IMG/VR virus record: IMGVR_UViG_3300021085_002355
Coordinates: 1-40,754 of that record
DNA length: 40,754 nucleotides
Source of the DNA: a virus
Direction: 5' to 3' (one strand)
Translations under genes and position numbers: made by a program
Shown: positions 1-7,706 of the stretch, piece after piece
Layout: each line of letters opens with the position of its first letter
Position numbering within the stretch: position 1 is the first letter of the stretch
The notes under the pieces: generated by a model
Seen by the model: the letters and a program-made list of their open reading frames with translations, nothing else
Told to the model about the DNA's origin: nothing
The model's database searches: none

Positions 1-1822
1 AATTTCCACGAAGTTTCATAACCTCTTTCCAAGTATCAATCGGAAATGTTCCTTTGCTCCAAAGACTTCCTGTGTATGATTCGTAAGTTTCTTTTTCTAC
101 TGCCATATCAGACGAAGATTCAATTGCAAAATAAGAAATGTTTTCATAAATTTCATCGGAAATACGAATTGCATCATCACTTCCGTAATTTACATTAAAC
201 TCATAAAACATATCATGCCAACCCATTGTTCCTAATCCTACAGGACGATGAGTCATATTACTTTTACGTGCTTCTTCGGTTGGATAATAATTTAGATCAA
301 TAACATTATCTAACATACGCATTGCCATTTTGGTGCTTTTTTCTAATTTATCATAATCAATAAATTTTTCACCATTTTTATCTACACCTACGTGTCGTTT
401 CAAATTGATGCTTGCCAAATTACAAGTTGCAGTTTCTCCGTATTCTTTAACGGTGCGTGTGCCATCATCTGCGTGAATAGTTGGTTTGGTATGCAGAAGA
501 ATCTCTGTACACAAATTACTGCTATGTACCGTTCCTACGTGCTGATTACTATACCGAATATTACTTGGGTCTTTGAAAGTTACCCACGGATGACCAGTTT
601 CAAAAATACTTTTCAACATTTTCTTCCAAAGGTCTTTTGCTTTGAGTTCACGGAAAACATTCAATTCTCCGTCTTGACCTTTTTTAACATATTCCCAATA
701 TTTTGTTTCAAATGCTTCACCGAAGATTTCGTGTAATTCAGGAACTTCATTGGGACTAAACAAATACCAAGGTCCATCTGCTTCAACTTGTTTCATAAAC
801 AAATCAGGAATCCAATTTGCAGTATTCATATCGTGACAACGCATTCTGTCATCACCTACAGTTTTTCTTAATGCTAAAAAGTCTTCAATGTCAGAATGCC
901 ATGTTTCAAGATATGCACATCCTGCACCTTTTCTTTTTCCACCTTGATTTACTGCAACGAGCATATCATTGTAAAGTTTCCAAAAGTATACAGGTCCTTG
1001 GTTGATTCCGTTTGTTCCTTTGATGTAACTTCCTCTTGCACGAAAGTTGGTAATATCAAATCCAAGACCACCTGCGAATTTGCTTTTTCTTGCTTCTTGC
1101 CAAATGCCATCAAAAATTCCATCAATAGAATCATCAAATGTATTTAAATAACAACTACTAAGTTGACTATGAGTCGTTCCACTATTAAACAAAGTTGGTG
1201 TGGAACTTACTACATCAAAGCAACTAAGAGTTTCATAAAACTTTAATGCGTATGCTTGACGGTCTTCTGGTTTCTCATTCAACGCAAGACCCATTGCGAT
1301 ACGCATCCACATTGCTTGTGGAGTTTCCATGCGACGTCCTTCTATATGCAAAAGATACCGATCATAAATTGTTTGAATACCTAGATACTTCCAATCTTTT
1401 TCTCGTTCAATATTGAGTTTATCACTCAATTCACGTAAATCAAAACTTTCAAGTAACTCTTCGTTGAGAATTTCTTCACGAACTAATCTACGCATATTGG
1501 TAATGAAACTTTTACGATATTGAAGTTCAAATGCATCACTATCCACACCTTCTCCAAATACTTCTTTATAGATTGTATTAAGAAGCATTCTCGCAGCCAT
1601 ATAAGCATAATTGGGTTCAAATTCAATTTTAGACCTCGCACTCATAATAAGTGATTTGTCTATTTCTACCGTTGTAACTTTGTCGTACAACTTTATTTTG
1701 GCATCAATTAATACTTCACTTGCACTTACGTTATCTAAATTTTTGGCGGCACGGTTCGCACATTCGTTGATTTTATCAACATTAAAGTCTTCGAGTCTAC
1801 CATTGCGTTTTTTAACTTTCAC
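1..1822 (-). CDS. nrdA: Ribonucleoside-diphosphate reductase class Ia, large (alpha) subunit, partial
   Basis: Converts ribonucleoside diphosphates to deoxyribonucleotides, supplying phage DNA synthesis together with a radical-bearing beta subunit that is not in this window. About 607 residues are visible. The C-terminus, including the expected redox-shuttle cysteine pair, lies beyond base 1. The N-terminus has an ATP-cone-like start (VKKRNGRLEDFNVDKI), the usual allosteric activity site. Active-site elements can be seen: C224 in SSCYL, the N-x-C-x-E set in SNLCTE with C438, and C467 in TCNLASINL, matching E. coli C225, C439 and C462. The start is GTG at 1822-1820, since no in-frame ATG lies nearby, with an AAAGG element just upstream on the minus strand. 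The 103-base AT-rich gap behind it (1823-1925) holds a weak TTTGCA/TGCAAA inverted repeat and no gene. The family call is secure. Confidence 0.96.
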   Translation of the reverse strand, partial: MKVKKRNGRLEDFNVDKINECANRAAKNLDNVSASEVLIDAKIKLYDKVTTVEIDKSLIMSARSKIEFEPNYAYMAARMLLNTIYKEVFGEGVDSDAFELQYRKSFITNMRRLVREEILNEELLESFDLRELSDKLNIEREKDWKYLGIQTIYDRYLLHIEGRRMETPQAMWMRIAMGLALNEKPEDRQAYALKFYETLSCFDVVSSTPTLFNSGTTHSQLSSCYLNTFDDSIDGIFDGIWQEARKSKFAGGLGFDITNFRARGSYIKGTNGINQGPVYFWKLYNDMLVAVNQGGKRKGAGCAYLETWHSDIEDFLALRKTVGDDRMRCHDMNTANWIPDLFMKQVEADGPWYLFSPNEVPELHEIFGEAFETKYWEYVKKGQDGELNVFRELKAKDLWKKMLKSIFETGHPWVTFKDPSNIRYSNQHVGTVHSSNLCTEILLHTKPTIHADDGTRTVKEYGETATCNLASINLKRHVGVDKNGEKFIDYDKLEKSTKMAMRMLDNVIDLNYYPTEEARKSNMTHRPVGLGTMGWHDMFYEFNVNYGSDDAIRISDEIYENISYFAIESSSDMAVEKETYESYTGSLWSKGTFPIDTWKEVMKLRGN

Positions 1823-1925
1823 TTGTAACCTTTTGTTAGAATTTTATATTAACATTATAATTTAATTATAGAAAATATCTTTGCAAATTTCCCTGCAAAA
1901 ATACATACTATATATACAGAATTTT

Positions 1926-3341
1926 TTAACCAATATCAACACTATCTTCGTTATTATATGATTTTTTATTGTTCATTTGGTCGTACTTGGATTTTAAAAG
2001 ATTCTTTGCGCCATTATCAGAATCATTCATTTCCACCATTATTTCCGCACCCTTTGTACTTTTTTCATCATATATTTCAATAACACCCGAAGACGTGTCA
2101 ACTCTACTTGGAAATGTCAAACCATCGGGTCCAAACCGATTTTTAATGACATGAAATCTACCTGTGTTACTGACTTTGTCAGTTGCTTTTCTTGATAAAC
2201 TTATCACGAAATCTGCCGTCATTATTTTCCGATAACTATCCGCAACTTTTTGTGCTTCAATGATATTATCTTCTAACGATGAACGACTTGCTTGTGATGC
2301 AGTCCACACAGGTACTCCGAGTTCGCCCGCAAGGCCTCGGAGATCCTCATAAATTCCTCCTTGCTCAACATAACTGTTGGCATTGTTTCCGTGATTACCA
2401 GGAGATAAAATATCTGCATAATCAATCACAACCATATCAACAGGATATCCCATTGTATTTGCTAAACTTGCATGAGCAAGAATTGTACTGACTCCCACAC
2501 TTTTTGTTGGATATTCTTTAATAAGAAGTTTTCCTTTAATGTTTGCTACAACATTTTTTACTTTCTCTTCGTGTTCCATTATGTCTTGGAATGGAATGCC
2601 AGTAAAACAACTATCATAACGAAGACCTACATAACACTCGTTAAGTTCCATTGTATAATGCAAAACATTTTTACCCATTTGCATTGCTGACTTTCCGAGT
2701 GATGCCAAGCACCAACTTTTTCCTCCACCGGCACTACTAATAATAACACCAAGTTCTCCTGGTCCCAAACCTCCGTTTGTTAAATCATCAATTACGTCCC
2801 ACCCTGTGCCTATCGTGTCACGGGCAGTTTCTGACATTCTAAGTTCAATGTCACGTGCGTAATCGTGACCCATATCACGTGCAGTTCCCGCTTTTAATGC
2901 GTCATCAACAATTCGTTTGATTGAATCATATTGACCACCTTTAAGAAAGTCAACACTTTGCATAATTGCATTTTTCAACTTTTGATTTTTACAAAAGTCT
3001 AAAAATTCGTTTTTAACAAACTCTGTATCATTTAAATCAACTTGTGTAAATATATTTCTTAGTTGATCTACAATTGCAGCCTTTAATGAATCAATTCCTA
3101 CATCATCACACTTAATTTTAAATACATCTAATGTTGCAGTCTTTTTGTATTTTTGATGATGCGTTAAAATCTCATCAACAATCCATTTATGTGCTTCACT
3201 TTCCCAATACTCTGTTTCAATGATATCATGTGTTCTGTCCAAGAATTTTTTATCATCAATTAAAGCACGAATTGTTTTACTTTGAAATGCAGTACCAAAC
3301 TTTTGTAAGGTATCTACATTATTATTATTAGTCTCCGTCAT
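1926..3341 (-). CDS. 41: Replicative DNA helicase, DnaB/T4 gp41 family
   Basis: Hexameric 5'-3' helicase expected to unwind DNA on the lagging strand at the phage fork. The protein has 471 residues, close to T4 gp41 (475). A RecA-fold core is visible: Walker A SAGGGKS near residue 205 after LGVIISS, and Walker B in VVIDYADIL near residue 305, followed by a polar segment (WTASQASRSS) typical of the DnaB H4/sensor region. The N-terminal 170 residues are the less conserved primase-interacting half. It follows the exonuclease by 55 bases and precedes nrdA. The ATG has no clear Shine-Dalgarno. It is preceded directly by TTATTAAAT, the same context as uvsX, and a TATAAATA box lies about 42 bases upstream. 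Confidence 0.95.
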   Translation of the reverse strand: MTETNNNNVDTLQKFGTAFQSKTIRALIDDKKFLDRTHDIIETEYWESEAHKWIVDEILTHHQKYKKTATLDVFKIKCDDVGIDSLKAAIVDQLRNIFTQVDLNDTEFVKNEFLDFCKNQKLKNAIMQSVDFLKGGQYDSIKRIVDDALKAGTARDMGHDYARDIELRMSETARDTIGTGWDVIDDLTNGGLGPGELGVIISSAGGGKSWCLASLGKSAMQMGKNVLHYTMELNECYVGLRYDSCFTGIPFQDIMEHEEKVKNVVANIKGKLLIKEYPTKSVGVSTILAHASLANTMGYPVDMVVIDYADILSPGNHGNNANSYVEQGGIYEDLRGLAGELGVPVWTASQASRSSLEDNIIEAQKVADSYRKIMTADFVISLSRKATDKVSNTGRFHVIKNRFGPDGLTFPSRVDTSSGVIEIYDEKSTKGAEIMVEMNDSDNGAKNLLKSKYDQMNNKKSYNNEDSVDIG

Positions 3342-3382
3342 ATTTAATAAACTTTATCAGATGATCCCAGATGAATCAAGTC

Positions 3383-3390
3383 TATTTATA
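3383..3390 (-). promoter_or_regulatory. T4-late-promoter-like TATAAATA box upstream of helicase
   Basis: The minus strand reads TATAAATA, identical to the T4 late consensus, about 42 bases before the helicase ATG in the short gap after the exonuclease stop. In so AT-rich a sequence chance matches are expected, and late control would be unusual for a replication gene, so this is only a candidate. Confidence 0.3.
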
Positions 3391-3396
3391 AAAAAA

Positions 3397-4473
3397 CTAT
3401 GAATTACTTGTAATTGCATAGTTGTTCAAAACGGTCCATGTTTCCATAAGCCAGTTATGGTGATTGGGAAACGCAGCCCAAAGTTGGTCTTCTGCAAACT
3501 TTTTACTAAATTCAAATTTATTAAGTTCAGTTACAGGAGAATCTACATGATCAAATATCTTTGTTTGCATACTTGCAGGAAGAATACTATCAACCAACTG
3601 CATTAAATCATAATTTCGTTTTAGCAATTGTTGATTATCTTCTTTTAGAAAATTTTTATACAAAGGCATTTGCTTTTGTTTGTCTTCACAAATTTTTATT
3701 AAATCTTCTGTTTTCAATTTCAAGTTGTTTGCGAGTTCAGGAAATGCAGTTTTGAGTTTTTTTTCACCAACACCTTTTATTCCGTTTATGTTATCACCCC
3801 GATCTCCATCAATAGTTCTATACAATAAAAAATTATTGGGGTGTATTCCGTACTCATGTGATACTTTTTCAGGTGTATACACAGTTCGTTTAGTAGGACT
3901 ATAAACAGTTACATCATCGTCTACTAACTGAAGAAAATCTTTATCAGTACTCATTATTGTACATTTCTTCCCAAGACCACTAAAATATGATCTTGCCAAT
4001 AACGCCATAACATCGTCTGCTTCTACGTTATCCATGCATATTGTAGTAACAGGAAGCATATTAAGATATTGTATCAATTTAACTATCTGATACTTCATTG
4101 AACTCGATTCTTCTGTTTGATCTAAGTCCAAACTTAACGCACGATTTACACGAAACCGAACATTCTTTTTCATTTTATAGTCCGGAAAAAGTTTTCTCCT
4201 ACGGGCAGAACCACCTTTTCCATCAAATACAACAATACACCGTGTTGGTTTTCTAAGTCGTATTGCATGACCTATACTTTTTAAAAATCCTGTGTAACCA
4301 CCTATATGATCTCCATTATCGTTCGTGGTCGGATACATACTCCAAACACGCATAAATGTGTTCATACCATCAATTAAAAGAGCATCGGAGTTTATTGTTC
4401 TATCTGCGTCTAACTCAGCTTTTTGCTCTTCTGAAAATTCTTGAAATAAACTAAATATTTTATTATTGCTCAT
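3397..4473 (-). CDS. rnh: 5'-3' exonuclease / RNase H, T4 Rnh (FEN/PIN) family
   Basis: Structure-specific 5' nuclease expected to remove RNA primers from Okazaki fragments. It has 358 residues (T4 Rnh 305). Metal-binding acidic motifs are in order: LLIDGMNTF near residue 35, VVFDGKGG, NVEADDV near residue 151, STDKDF near residue 178, and the helix-three-turn-helix DNA-binding segment GDNINGIKGVGEKK near residues 223-236. The first 11 bases overlap the end of uvsX, indicating translational coupling within a recombination/replication operon (uvsX, rnh, gene 41). The C-terminal 90 residues are less conserved and may carry partner contacts. The family assignment is confident. T4 gene equivalence rests on neighbourhood and motif order. 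Confidence 0.93.
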   Translation of the reverse strand: MSNNKIFSLFQEFSEEQKAELDADRTINSDALLIDGMNTFMRVWSMYPTTNDNGDHIGGYTGFLKSIGHAIRLRKPTRCIVVFDGKGGSARRRKLFPDYKMKKNVRFRVNRALSLDLDQTEESSSMKYQIVKLIQYLNMLPVTTICMDNVEADDVMALLARSYFSGLGKKCTIMSTDKDFLQLVDDDVTVYSPTKRTVYTPEKVSHEYGIHPNNFLLYRTIDGDRGDNINGIKGVGEKKLKTAFPELANNLKLKTEDLIKICEDKQKQMPLYKNFLKEDNQQLLKRNYDLMQLVDSILPASMQTKIFDHVDSPVTELNKFEFSKKFAEDQLWAAFPNHHNWLMETWTVLNNYAITSNS

Positions 4474-5626
4474 TTGAAACAGATGCTAGTTCCGCATCTT
4501 CGATTTCAGCGTTATCTGTGAACTCAACATCTTCATCTATAACACTATTTGCTGATTGATATTCCATGATGAGATTATCACAGATGTGTGTGTATAGTTC
4601 AGTTCTTAAGTCTTCATCTTTCAACAGTTCAGGGAACTCCTTTGCCATAAACTTATAATCTTTTCCCTTAGAGTCTGTGAATGAATAATATGCACCACCT
4701 TGTTTTAAAATTTTGTGAGTTTTTAAAGTTGTTATCCAACTTCCGATATCATCAATACCACGATTAAAATAAATTTCAAATGATGCTTTTCGTTGCGGAG
4801 GACCCATTCTATTTTTTACAATAGTTGCTTCACACTTTCCACCGATAACTTCTGTGGTTGCACCTTTTTTAATTTGACCCATGCTTTTCAGACGAATACG
4901 AACACTTGCGTGAAACGCAATTGCCTTACCACCACTCGTTGTCCACGGATCACCAAACATAACTCCCATTTTTTGTCGGAGTTGATTAGTAAATACCAAT
5001 GCGATTTTTTGTCTTCCAATTGTTGAAGTCAACTTACGCATTGCTTTACTAATTAAAATTGCTTTGGTTGTTGCATAACCATCTTTTGCATAATCTGCCG
5101 CCATTTCAATTTTAGTTGACGCAGCTGATACACTATCTGTTACAATCGTTACAAGTTTATCTTTGTTGCTTTTGCGAATAGTTGCGATGATGTTATCAAT
5201 CGTTGCGAAAATATCTTCTACCGTATCAACATGAACATACAATAACTTTTCAGTATCAACACCGATTGCTTTTAAATACTCAACTGAAACACTTGTCTCG
5301 GTATCTATTAATACCGCAACACCCCCTTTCTTTTGAGTTTCCGCAAGAATGTGCCCAGATACTAAACTTTTTCCACTTTGTTCAAGTCCAGTTAGTTCTG
5401 TGATTCGTCCTGTTGGAATTCCACCGTTGGGACGATTAGAAATAGCAAGATCAAGAAGACTGCTACCTGTTGATATCCAATCAGATATAAGTGACGGATC
5501 ATCACCTTCACTTAAAAAGAAGGCAACTTTACCTTCGTCTTTATATGCAGTATTTAAACTATCTGCAAGTACACTTGCTAAATCATCGGACTTGCTTGTT
5601 GCTTTTACTTCTTTTTTCTTTGCCAT
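4463..5626 (-). CDS. uvsX: UvsX, RecA-like recombinase
   Basis: Forms filaments on single-stranded DNA and catalyses strand exchange for recombination-dependent replication and repair, working with gp32. It has 387 residues, near T4 UvsX (391). Walker A is GLEQSGKS (residues 80-87), the expected catalytic glutamate is in AETQ (E96), and Walker B is TIVTDSVSA around D164. The C-terminus is acidic, which usually tempers DNA binding. The gene ends inside the start of the exonuclease gene. The ATG lacks a recognisable Shine-Dalgarno and sits after TTATTAAAT. A strong hairpin at 5654-5682 separates it from gene 32, so it either depends on read-through or has its own start that I could not identify. 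Confidence 0.96.
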   Translation of the reverse strand: MAKKKEVKATSKSDDLASVLADSLNTAYKDEGKVAFFLSEGDDPSLISDWISTGSSLLDLAISNRPNGGIPTGRITELTGLEQSGKSLVSGHILAETQKKGGVAVLIDTETSVSVEYLKAIGVDTEKLLYVHVDTVEDIFATIDNIIATIRKSNKDKLVTIVTDSVSAASTKIEMAADYAKDGYATTKAILISKAMRKLTSTIGRQKIALVFTNQLRQKMGVMFGDPWTTSGGKAIAFHASVRIRLKSMGQIKKGATTEVIGGKCEATIVKNRMGPPQRKASFEIYFNRGIDDIGSWITTLKTHKILKQGGAYYSFTDSKGKDYKFMAKEFPELLKDEDLRTELYTHICDNLIMEYQSANSVIDEDVEFTDNAEIEDAELASVSNEQ

Positions 5627-5653
5627 ATTTAATAATTTCTATTTTGTGAACTA

Positions 5654-5682
5654 GTGTGGTGAGGGGATTGCCCCCACCACAC
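5654..5682 (-). terminator. Strong GC-rich hairpin between gene 32 and uvsX
   Basis: GTGTGGT and ACCACAC arms continue into G-C and GGGG/CCCC pairs, with one bulged A and an ATTG loop. Flanking AACTAG/CTAGTT could extend the base. It is the most GC-rich element in the neighbourhood and lies about 20 bases after the gene 32 stop. No U tract follows on the minus strand, so it could be a weak or factor-dependent terminator, or a 3' stabilising structure for gene 32 mRNA. Confidence 0.55.
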
Positions 5683-5702
5683 GCATAATTCTAGTTACTT
5701 CT

Positions 5703-6533
5703 TTAAGACTTAAACAACTCTTCAAAAGCAGCCTCTACGTCTTCAGTAGAAGTTGCGTTTGGTTTGCTTTGTTCAGAAGTTGCACTTGCAACCGTTGGTT
5801 GCTTCACTTCTGTCTGTGTTTCTTCAACAACCACTTCATCGGAAGATACCGATTCAGCAGGAGGAGCATCTTCTTCAGATTCTCCACTCACCCACTTTTC
5901 AAGTGCCTCTTTCAAATCATCGTAACTGAGTTCTTGGTAGATTTCAGTAATTTCTGCTTGATTGTTAGCAACTCCATCCGCAATATTTTTGTTTTCGGAT
6001 ACAGGTGATGTGTTGGGTTTAACACGAATGTTTGTCTTTGGAAATGAACGACCAGCCTCTTCAGCAGAAAGAAATTCAATTGTAATGTCTCTTCCGTTGG
6101 TTGGGTCGGTAATGTCTCCATAATCGGGGTCTGCGATGACACCTAGTAGTTCTTGGTAAACCTCTTTACCAAATCCCCAAAAACGAACTCCTTCTGCTTC
6201 TTCACCACGAACGATGACCGGAACGAAAGTTCTCATCTTTGGCATTAGGGAACGTCCCATGCGATAATCATCTTTATCTCCACTACGAGTCAACTTTTCT
6301 GCAAACTCTACGATTGGGTCAGGACGACCAAATGACTTGGGAGACAGATAAGTCCGATTGTTGATTCCATAGTGGAAAAACAACTCGATAAACGGATTAT
6401 CTGGTTGATGCTTGTAAGGCACGATACGAACCTGTTGCTTGCCAGGTTGGGGTTTCCATTGATAATTCTTACGATTGTTACTCTGAGAGAGGTTCGTAAG
6501 TTTTGCTTTGATTTTGTCTAGGTCAATTGCCAT
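5703..6533 (-). CDS. 32: Single-stranded DNA-binding protein, T4 gp32 family
   Basis: Coats single-stranded DNA at replication and recombination intermediates and coordinates UvsX, helicase and polymerase. It has 276 residues (T4 gp32 301). The N-terminal basic segment (MAIDLDKIKAKLTNL) would mediate cooperativity. The core contains an OB-fold-like stretch with many aromatics (FFHYGINNRTYLSPKSFG, VRFWGFGKEVYQELLG). The C-terminal third is a low-complexity acidic tail ending in EDVEAAFEELFKS, the typical partner-docking tail. There is no cysteine in the protein, so the T4-type zinc site is absent. A good Shine-Dalgarno (AAGGA, 7 bases before ATG) supports the start. Its own promoter lies 50-80 bases upstream. 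Confidence 0.93.
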   Translation of the reverse strand: MAIDLDKIKAKLTNLSQSNNRKNYQWKPQPGKQQVRIVPYKHQPDNPFIELFFHYGINNRTYLSPKSFGRPDPIVEFAEKLTRSGDKDDYRMGRSLMPKMRTFVPVIVRGEEAEGVRFWGFGKEVYQELLGVIADPDYGDITDPTNGRDITIEFLSAEEAGRSFPKTNIRVKPNTSPVSENKNIADGVANNQAEITEIYQELSYDDLKEALEKWVSGESEEDAPPAESVSSDEVVVEETQTEVKQPTVASATSEQSKPNATSTEDVEAAFEELFKS

Positions 6534-6576
6534 TTTTTATTCCTTAGTTTTTATTGTTTTTATTGTTTAATAATAT
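6534..6576 (-). promoter_or_regulatory. Gene 32 leader, unstructured A-rich repeats (possible autogenous operator)
   Basis: The minus-strand leader contains tandem AAACAATAA-type repeats directly before the AAGGA ribosome site and has essentially no G except in that site. T4 gp32 represses its own translation by binding an unstructured A/U-rich leader. A similar role here is an inference from composition and position only. No pseudoknot was identified. Confidence 0.35.
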
Positions 6577-6583
6577 TCTTAAT

Positions 6584-6612
6584 ATAATACTATTCACATC
6601 GACATTAGTCAA
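6584..6612 (-). promoter_or_regulatory. Sigma70-like promoter for gene 32
   Basis: The minus strand reads TTGACT (6612-6607), a 17-base spacer, then TATTAT (6589-6584). Each hexamer matches consensus in five of six positions, with ideal spacing. The predicted start near 6577 gives a leader of about 44 bases to the gp32 ATG. It would be read by unmodified host polymerase, fitting early expression. Confidence 0.65.
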
Positions 6613-6627
6613 TAAGAATTATATTTA

Positions 6628-6858
6628 TTAAGAATTTTTTCCGTGATTTTCAACGAAATCGTAAAATTCAGCTGCAGTTGTCAATACATCCTGCGTAGTT
6701 GGAAGTGGTGGGATTTCGTATGGAATTTTATCAAATGTAGCATTATCTTTTGCTTCATTGTTTTCCATATGCCAAGAGTCCCAAACCATCTCTTTTGCGT
6801 TTTTTAATACTTCCAACCGAATGCCGTAGGCATCGTATTTTTTTGATTCATTATCCAT
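6628..6858 (-). CDS. Small conserved-looking protein of unknown function
   Basis: Encodes 76 residues, acidic and soluble, with a helical N-terminal half (RLEVLKNAKEMVWDSWHMENN) and a proline-rich linker (YEIPPLPTTQDV) leading into a helix (LTTAAEFYDFVENHG). Small proteins with this pattern, a helix followed by P-x-x-PT-x-EDV and a short helix, are familiar to me from T4-like marine phages near replication genes, but no function is known to me. It is preceded by its own sigma70-like promoter and sits just before the gene 32 promoter, so the two genes appear to be separate units. Confidence 0.75.
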   Translation of the reverse strand: MDNESKKYDAYGIRLEVLKNAKEMVWDSWHMENNEAKDNATFDKIPYEIPPLPTTQDVLTTAAEFYDFVENHGKNS

Positions 6859-6895
6859 TTTTTTAATTAGTATTTAGTCAATTTTAATTACTATA

Positions 6896-6933
6896 TATAA
6901 ATATATTTTACTTGAATTTTATGTCGGTTTCAA
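6896..6933 (-). promoter_or_regulatory. Sigma70-like promoter with CTTGAA/TTCAAG inverted repeat
   Basis: The minus strand reads TTGAAA (6933-6928), a 17-base spacer and TAAAAT (6910-6905), each five of six against consensus, directing transcription to the 76-residue gene. Inverted CTTGAA and TTCAAG arms, 12 bases apart, lie over the -35 box and spacer and could bind a repressor. A TATATTTATA element adjoins at 6903-6896. Confidence 0.5.
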
Positions 6934-6947
6934 GACAAAAAAATCAA

Positions 6948-7703
6948 TTATTTTTTACTCAATCGTTCGTTGCAAATTCGCACGGCATCGGCATTGATAT
7001 CACATCCTATAAAGTTGCGATTCAAAGACTTGGCAACTGCAAATGTAGTTCCACTGCCACAATAAAAATCAGCAACTACATCATTTTCATTACTACTTGC
7101 TTTAATGATTCTTTCTAAAATCTTAGGATGCTTCTCACTATAATAATCAGTTGCCTTCTTAACTTTCAGTCCTGATGGAATATCATCCCAAACATTTGTG
7201 GTATCGTTCCAATTTTTAATTTTTTCCTCAGTAATGTTTGGTCTATCTTGCTTCTTGCTAATGACCGATTTATACGGAACTCTTATATCAAGGTCATTGA
7301 AAATAAATTCATCGGACTTTGTATACACCACAATGTAGTCGTGTTTTTTTGCAAACTCTCGTTTACCTCTTCCACCGATATTGAATTTTACCACTATTTG
7401 ATTTCTAAAATTTTTGTATCCAAACACATTGTCCATAATCATACGAATCCAGTGGACTATACGTAAATCCATTTGTAAATAAATTGTTCCGTTGTTTTTT
7501 AACACTCGTTTCATTTCATTCAGACGAGGAACATAGTGAGATAAAATTACATTATGATCAGGTTCTAAGTCATGGTAGTCTTTAAACTTTTTACCCGTTC
7601 CGTATAAAATGTCACAATAAATTAAATTTATAGACTCGGTATCTATTCTACCAAGTAAATCTAAATTATCTAAATGATATATTTGATTTGTGCTTGGATT
7701 CAC
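6948..7703 (-). CDS. DNA adenine (N6) methyltransferase, beta-class type
   Basis: Predicted S-adenosylmethionine-dependent DNA methyltransferase of 251 residues. The SAM-binding motif I is DFYCGSGTT near residues 212-220, followed by FIGCDIN. The catalytic region precedes it, which is the beta-class order. The catalytic motif reads DILY (residues 31-34, in IYCDILYGTGKKF) where DPPY or DPPF is usual, yet the flanking GTGKKFKDY keeps the family pattern. The start is GTG at 7703, overlapping nothing and 3 bases after the spoVR stop, so it is probably the last gene of the prkA-yeaH-spoVR run. No restriction partner is adjacent. It may protect phage DNA or alter regulation. The target site cannot be predicted. 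Confidence 0.85.
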   Translation of the reverse strand: MNPSTNQIYHLDNLDLLGRIDTESINLIYCDILYGTGKKFKDYHDLEPDHNVILSHYVPRLNEMKRVLKNNGTIYLQMDLRIVHWIRMIMDNVFGYKNFRNQIVVKFNIGGRGKREFAKKHDYIVVYTKSDEFIFNDLDIRVPYKSVISKKQDRPNITEEKIKNWNDTTNVWDDIPSGLKVKKATDYYSEKHPKILERIIKASSNENDVVADFYCGSGTTFAVAKSLNRNFIGCDINADAVRICNERLSKK

Positions 7704-7706
7704 TTA

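Noticed and set aside
392-1865. Several plus-strand frames across the first 1.9 kb
   Set aside because: All are antisense to the ribonucleotide reductase gene, which runs off the window edge with its active-site motifs in frame.
1840-1920. Possible sigma70 promoter and hairpin upstream of nrdA
   Set aside because: TATAAT-like boxes exist, but no -35 hexamer at acceptable spacing was found, and the TTTGCA/TGCAAA arms are only six bases long.
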